A stretch of 5,021 nt of DNA, from positions 1-5,021 of the forward strand of contig JAJYGS010000066.1 in assembly GCA_021785055.1 (NCBI GenBank), given 5' to 3'. Positions 4,550 to 5,021 of the stretch are shown piece by piece. The translations under genes and the position numbers were made by a program. This DNA is from Nitrospirota bacterium. Lineage in GTDB: Bacteria > Nitrospirota > JACRHJ01. The notes under the pieces are model-generated. The model saw only the letters and a list, made by a program, of their open reading frames with translations, did not search any database and had not been told where the DNA came from. How positions within the stretch are numbered: position 1 is the stretch's first letter; each line of letters opens with the position of its first letter.

Positions 4550-5021
4550 TTGGCAGAGCAAAAGGATACCGGAACAAAAACACCGGTCGACCGGTCTCAG
4601 GGAACAAAGGCCTCCAGGGGGCCTTTTAAGTCCGTATGGAATTTCTTCAGTTCGCTTAAGCTTACCGTTATTCTCCTGATAATCCTCGCCCTGGTCTCCA
4701 TCATCGGCACCATCGTCGCGCAGGACGATCCCATGAAGAACATGGACATGCTGGTGAACATCTTCGGGCAGGCCAACGCCCCGGCAGTCCTGAAGCTCAT
4801 GGTAGCCCTGCGGCTGACGAACATGTACCACTCCCTGTGGTTCGTTTTCCTTCTCATGATGCTCTCCACGAACATCGCCATCTGCACCATCGAGAGGCTC
4901 CCGCGCGTCATCCACATGGTGATGAAGAAGCAGGAACCCTTGACGGACGCCACCATCAAAAACATGGCGCTCCGGAAGGAGATAAAGACGAAGGGCGACA
5001 TGGAGGCCGCGGCAGGAAAGG
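4550..5021 (+). CDS. resB: ResB-like cytochrome c biogenesis protein, C-terminus cut by the window edge
   Basis: ResB (Ccs1) is the membrane partner of ResC/CcsA in System II cytochrome c maturation, which carries heme across the membrane and attaches it to apocytochromes. The first 157 residues are present. A hydrophilic leader of about 28 residues is followed by the typical SLKLTVILLIILALVSIIGT (35-54), which forms TM1, and a short extracytoplasmic loop beginning AQDDP. Next comes LRLTNMYHSLWFVFLLMMLS (87-106), matching the family's YHS-W-F block at the start of TM2, then NIAICTIERLPR (108-119), where the protein returns to the cytoplasm. The large extracytoplasmic domain and the last membrane helix are beyond the right edge. 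It starts at TTG 4550 with a good ribosome binding site and has its own promoter, so it probably begins a new transcription unit, likely continuing into resC/ccsA. Two inverted repeats lie in its first 26 codons. Confidence 0.88.
   Translation, partial: MAEQKDTGTKTPVDRSQGTKASRGPFKSVWNFFSSLKLTVILLIILALVSIIGTIVAQDDPMKNMDMLVNIFGQANAPAVLKLMVALRLTNMYHSLWFVFLLMMLSTNIAICTIERLPRVIHMVMKKQEPLTDATIKNMALRKEIKTKGDMEAAAGK
4582..4595 (+). repeat. Perfect 14-bp palindrome in the 5' coding region of resB
   Basis: ACCGGTCGACCGGT is identical to its reverse complement. It covers codons 11-16 of resB, about 90 bases after the predicted transcription start. It could be an operator-like dimer site, a restriction or methylation target, or chance in a GC-rich region whose protein sequence is poorly constrained. 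Confidence 0.55.
4606..4626 (+). repeat. 7-bp inverted repeat (hairpin) in the 5' coding region of resB
   Basis: AAAGGCC (4606-4612) pairs perfectly with GGCCTTT (4620-4626) around a 7-base loop, and the right arm ends in four T residues (4624-4627). It resembles a weak intrinsic terminator or attenuator, though the T-tract is short and partly inside the stem. It lies about 115 bases after the predicted transcription start, still before TM1 is encoded. Confidence 0.4.

Overview
The window holds seven protein-coding genes on about 5 kb. Most of it is GC-rich. It looks like chromosome from a diderm (Gram-negative-type) bacterium that makes queuosine-type modified tRNA and matures c-type cytochromes by System II. 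Ile ATA and Arg AGG codons are common despite the high GC. A deltaproteobacterial or related lineage is my best guess, but nothing here fixes the taxon.

Region 1 (1-1781, + strand): the C-terminal two thirds of a DEAD-box RNA helicase of the RhlB/RhlE kind, cut by the window's left edge, with an Arg/Gly-rich, strongly basic tail. Its stop overlaps the start of queC (7-cyano-7-deazaguanine synthase) by an ATGA junction, so the two are probably translationally coupled.

Region 2 (1768-2760, - strand): a class I SAM-dependent methyltransferase of a type often found near glycan-synthesis genes. It runs against its neighbours, overlaps the end of queC tail to tail by 14 bp, has a lower GC content and carries its own recognisable promoter. 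It looks like an acquired single-gene insertion.

Region 3 (2784-4430, + strand): a probable operon. It starts with a 31-codon ORF resembling a TatA N-terminus that stops just after the hinge. A cation diffusion facilitator (CDF) metal exporter with an added Cys-rich tail follows, then a Sua5/YrdC/YciO (TsaC-like) protein whose GTG start lies inside the end of the CDF gene.

Region 4 (4431-5021, + strand): a 119-bp intergenic region with a near-consensus sigma-70 promoter, then the start of resB (System II cytochrome c biogenesis), cut by the right edge. Two perfect inverted repeats lie in its first 26 codons.

No stretch over 300 bases lacks a gene. I saw no tRNA, rRNA, CRISPR array, insertion sequence or convincing intrinsic terminator. 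The genes are mostly housekeeping (RNA metabolism, tRNA modification, metal export, cytochrome maturation) and do not form one obvious pathway. I did not find a clearly new multi-gene system. The most unusual items are the TatA-like microprotein and the inverted repeats in the resB leader and 5' coding region.
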